A stretch of DNA of 64,000 nt from Mugil cephalus (lineage: Eukaryota > Chordata > Actinopteri > Mugiliformes > Mugilidae): contig NC_061783.1 of assembly GCF_022458985.1 (NCBI RefSeq), positions 4,432,413 through 4,496,412 of the forward strand. Reading direction: 5' to 3'. Made by a program: the position numbers and the translations under genes. The notes below the pieces were generated by a model, which was given only the letters and a program-made list of their open reading frames with translations, did no database searches and had not been told where the DNA came from. Shown piece after piece: positions 62,027 through 64,000 of this stretch; within the stretch, counting starts at the first letter, position 1; every line of letters starts with the position of its first letter.

Positions 62027-62056
<30 letters not shown>
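62027..62056 (+). repeat. CA microsatellite
   Basis: Fifteen AC units without interruption. Confidence 0.95.
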
Positions 62057-62059
<3 letters not shown>

Positions 62060-62151
62060 CTCCTACCTACTCCCACTCTGCAGTCATTGATTTTCCCAAC
62101 TCAATACTGCACAGCACCAGCCTGTTCTGCTGACTGCACAAGCCGGACAGC

Positions 62152-62220
62152 GAGAGGAGAGGAGAGGAGAGGAGAGGAGAGGAGGAGAGGAGGGGAGGGA
62201 GGGAGGGAGGAGGGGCGGGG
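62152..62220 (+). repeat. GAGGA/GGAGG purine tract
   Basis: Five-base GAGGA units pass into GGAGG/GGGA units, a purine-only strand of nearly 70 bp that could form triplex or unusual structure. Confidence 0.9.
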
Positions 62221-62367
62221 GTGGTGGGTGGCTGTGGTGTTGCGCTTGGTGATACTGATGCTGCTGAGGCTCAGCTATTCAACACGTTCATTATTAGAAG
62301 GCAAATGATGGGGAGGTTGTGGATCAGGCACGAGGAGGAGCTAAGGGGCGACCGCGTGGCTGAGTTG

Positions 62368-62369
<2 letters not shown>

Positions 62370-62402
<33 letters not shown>
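62370..62402 (+). repeat. GT microsatellite
   Basis: Sixteen uninterrupted TG units followed by a G-run. Confidence 0.95.
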
Positions 62403-62404
<2 letters not shown>

Positions 62405-62454
62405 GGTGTTTATGAGCACGGAGGAAGGTCACAGCTGTATTATCTATGGAAAAT

Positions 62455-62680
62455 GTGGCAGCGGACGACGTGAGGATACAGACGAGCGCGCCATTTGTTT
62501 TTAAACGCGGGGGAAAGGGGGAAAGGAACGGCGAGCTGTGTTTGTGGAGAGAAGCAGAGAGAGCTGCAGTTCTTTCCCTACAAGCCTCTCTCTATGGCAG
62601 CCATTTTGTGTTTTTCCCAGCACTGCCTAACATGGAACTTCAGAGCTGCAAACTGCACAACAGTCCGCATGAGATCTGAA
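62455..62680. promoter_or_regulatory. Candidate regulatory or alternative promoter segment
   Basis: A locally CG-containing segment within otherwise repetitive intron carries GCGCCATTTG and GGCAGCCATTTTGTG. The latter matches the YY1-type GCCATnTT core, often found just downstream of TATA-less starts. No exon or donor could be tied to it, so an intronic enhancer or alternative arid1a start is only a possibility. Confidence 0.25.
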
Positions 62681-62953
62681 GGCTGAGGGGAGGCCTGTTT
62701 ACGTGCTGAAAGTTCACCGAAAAATAGCAGAAAAAATTAATGAAAATAGCGTTTCATCTGCAGTTATTGATCATGAATGTTGACGTTGTCTTTACTGTTT
62801 CCACCGCTCCCACATCCTCCACTGCTCCTCTGAGTGTGCCTGTGCCGTCTCTGAGTCATCTGCTCTGCTCTCCGGCGTCCTAATGTATTCCATTTGCAGA
62901 TTACTTCACTGAATCAATCAAGCCCGACCAGAGCCATTAGTCTGCCAAGCCAG

Positions 62954-62956
<3 letters not shown>

Positions 62957-62987
<31 letters not shown>
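62957..62987 (+). repeat. T homopolymer
   Basis: About 31 T in a row; length is likely to be uncertain in the assembly. Confidence 0.95.
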
Positions 62988-62988
<1 letters not shown>

Positions 62989-63940
62989 TAGGTTATGAGA
63001 AACAGAAAGTGAGAGAAGAGAGGTAGCGGCCTTAGTGGCCATGAGATAATGAAACGTATCTGGAATGCGTGACCCTGGCCAGTAGTGTAACTAGATCTGG
63101 TGGTGGTGGTGGTGAGAAGAAGAGGAAGAGGAGGAGGAGGAGAAAGGGAGGGGGGGGGGGGCAGAGTTCATCCCTCAGTCACACACTTTCCCTGACCCAC
63201 TCTTCTCGGTCATTCTCAGACGTCAGGGTTTCACCCACCGCCCGGCTGGCATGCTTCCTCGTTCTCAGGCCTCCAGATGCTGAACACAATATACAGAGGG
63301 TGGTGGGGGGGAGGAAAGGAAAAAAAAAAAAAAAGCTCACTCACTCCGGAGTAGACACATGCTCACACATCCTCTGTGGCATAGTGAAGAGAGAGACTAA
63401 GAAAGAGGAGAGGGGAGGGGGGGTAGAGGGGAGGAAAAAAAAAACTGGCTGCATCTCAAGGGCTGCCATGGTTACTGTGATCCACGTGGTTGACACATTA
63501 GAGCCGACACAGTCCCTCCCCCCTGTTGCTGCCATTCCTCCCTCCCTCTCTCTCTCTCTGTCTCTCGCTCTGTGGCCTCCCTGCGTGCCTGGCAGGGTCA
63601 CGGTGCAGTCAGCTACTACAAAAGAAGAAGCCCGTCATTGTTACAGGAAACGCAGACGCACCAAAGCCGTGTTCCTCCACCCCCCACCCTCCCCTCCACC
63701 GCTCCCGCCCCACCGCTTTAATTACACACTTAGCCTGTGGGCCTTTCGAGCCGAGGAGGCCCGCGAGACACGCACGCAGACGCCGGACAAGCACGAGACG
63801 GCGAAAGCCTTGAACTTTTCCTTCCCGTCTGTCGCGAGCGTCCTGGTGTTTGTGTTTATGTGGCGACGACCTCGCCGGCGAGAAACGCTCCGGCGCTGCG
63901 CTTTTACCACTCACTCAGGACGAAAACGGGCTTTTGATAT

Positions 63941-63942
<2 letters not shown>

Positions 63943-63975
<33 letters not shown>
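63943..63975 (+). repeat. G homopolymer of 33 bases
   Basis: Thirty-three consecutive G, an unusual length for a vertebrate genome. Either a true G-run able to form a G-quadruplex or a sequencing/assembly artefact; read support would decide. Confidence 0.95.
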
Positions 63976-63976
<1 letters not shown>

Positions 63977-64000
63977 CATGGGAAAAGTCAGCTCTTCCCT

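Overview
This window is nuclear DNA from a ray-finned fish, probably a teleost. The reasons are intron-containing vertebrate genes with several very short introns (68-81 nt), abundant CA/GT and trinucleotide microsatellites, and DNA-transposon remnants of types common in fish (Tc1/mariner-like copies and short inverted-repeat MITEs). All identifications rest on reading the sequence against remembered protein families; no database search was run.

Layout. 1-7.3 kb: intergenic, with Tc1-like fragments. 7.3-8.4 kb (minus): paqr7, a membrane progestin receptor alpha whose coding sequence is a single exon. 9.4-17.3 kb: repeat-rich intergenic DNA with an ACTGA/ACTAA satellite and two coding-looking exons I could not assign (15.25-15.57 kb minus, 16.84-16.97 kb plus). 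17.39-21.75 kb (plus): complete six-exon tmem222, carrying two MITEs in its introns. 25.87-27.21 kb (plus): two-exon tpbg (trophoblast glycoprotein / Wnt-activated inhibitory factor), with a poly(A) signal. 27.6-38.3 kb: intergenic, including a decayed Tc1/mariner transposase copy at 34.8-36.0 kb and unique high-complexity DNA that could hold regulatory elements. 38.38-39.78 kb (plus): a four-exon gene I reconstructed by splicing. It encodes a 391-residue, apparently secreted protein whose predicted mature part has no cysteine, and I do not recognise the family. 45.7-58.0 kb (minus): the 3' sixteen coding exons of arid1a, the ARID subunit of BAF (SWI/SNF), with its 3' UTR. 58.0-64.0 kb: arid1a upstream intron DNA, rich in microsatellites. 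The arid1a N-terminal exons lie beyond the window.

The genes do not form a functional unit; they are neighbours by synteny. PAQR7, TMEM222 and ARID1A all lie in human 1p36.11, so this is a conserved vertebrate neighbourhood. TPBG is elsewhere in human (6q14), so its position here is a lineage-specific arrangement. The item that most deserves follow-up is the unrecognised secreted-protein gene at 38.4-39.8 kb, followed by the two orphan exons at 15-17 kb.
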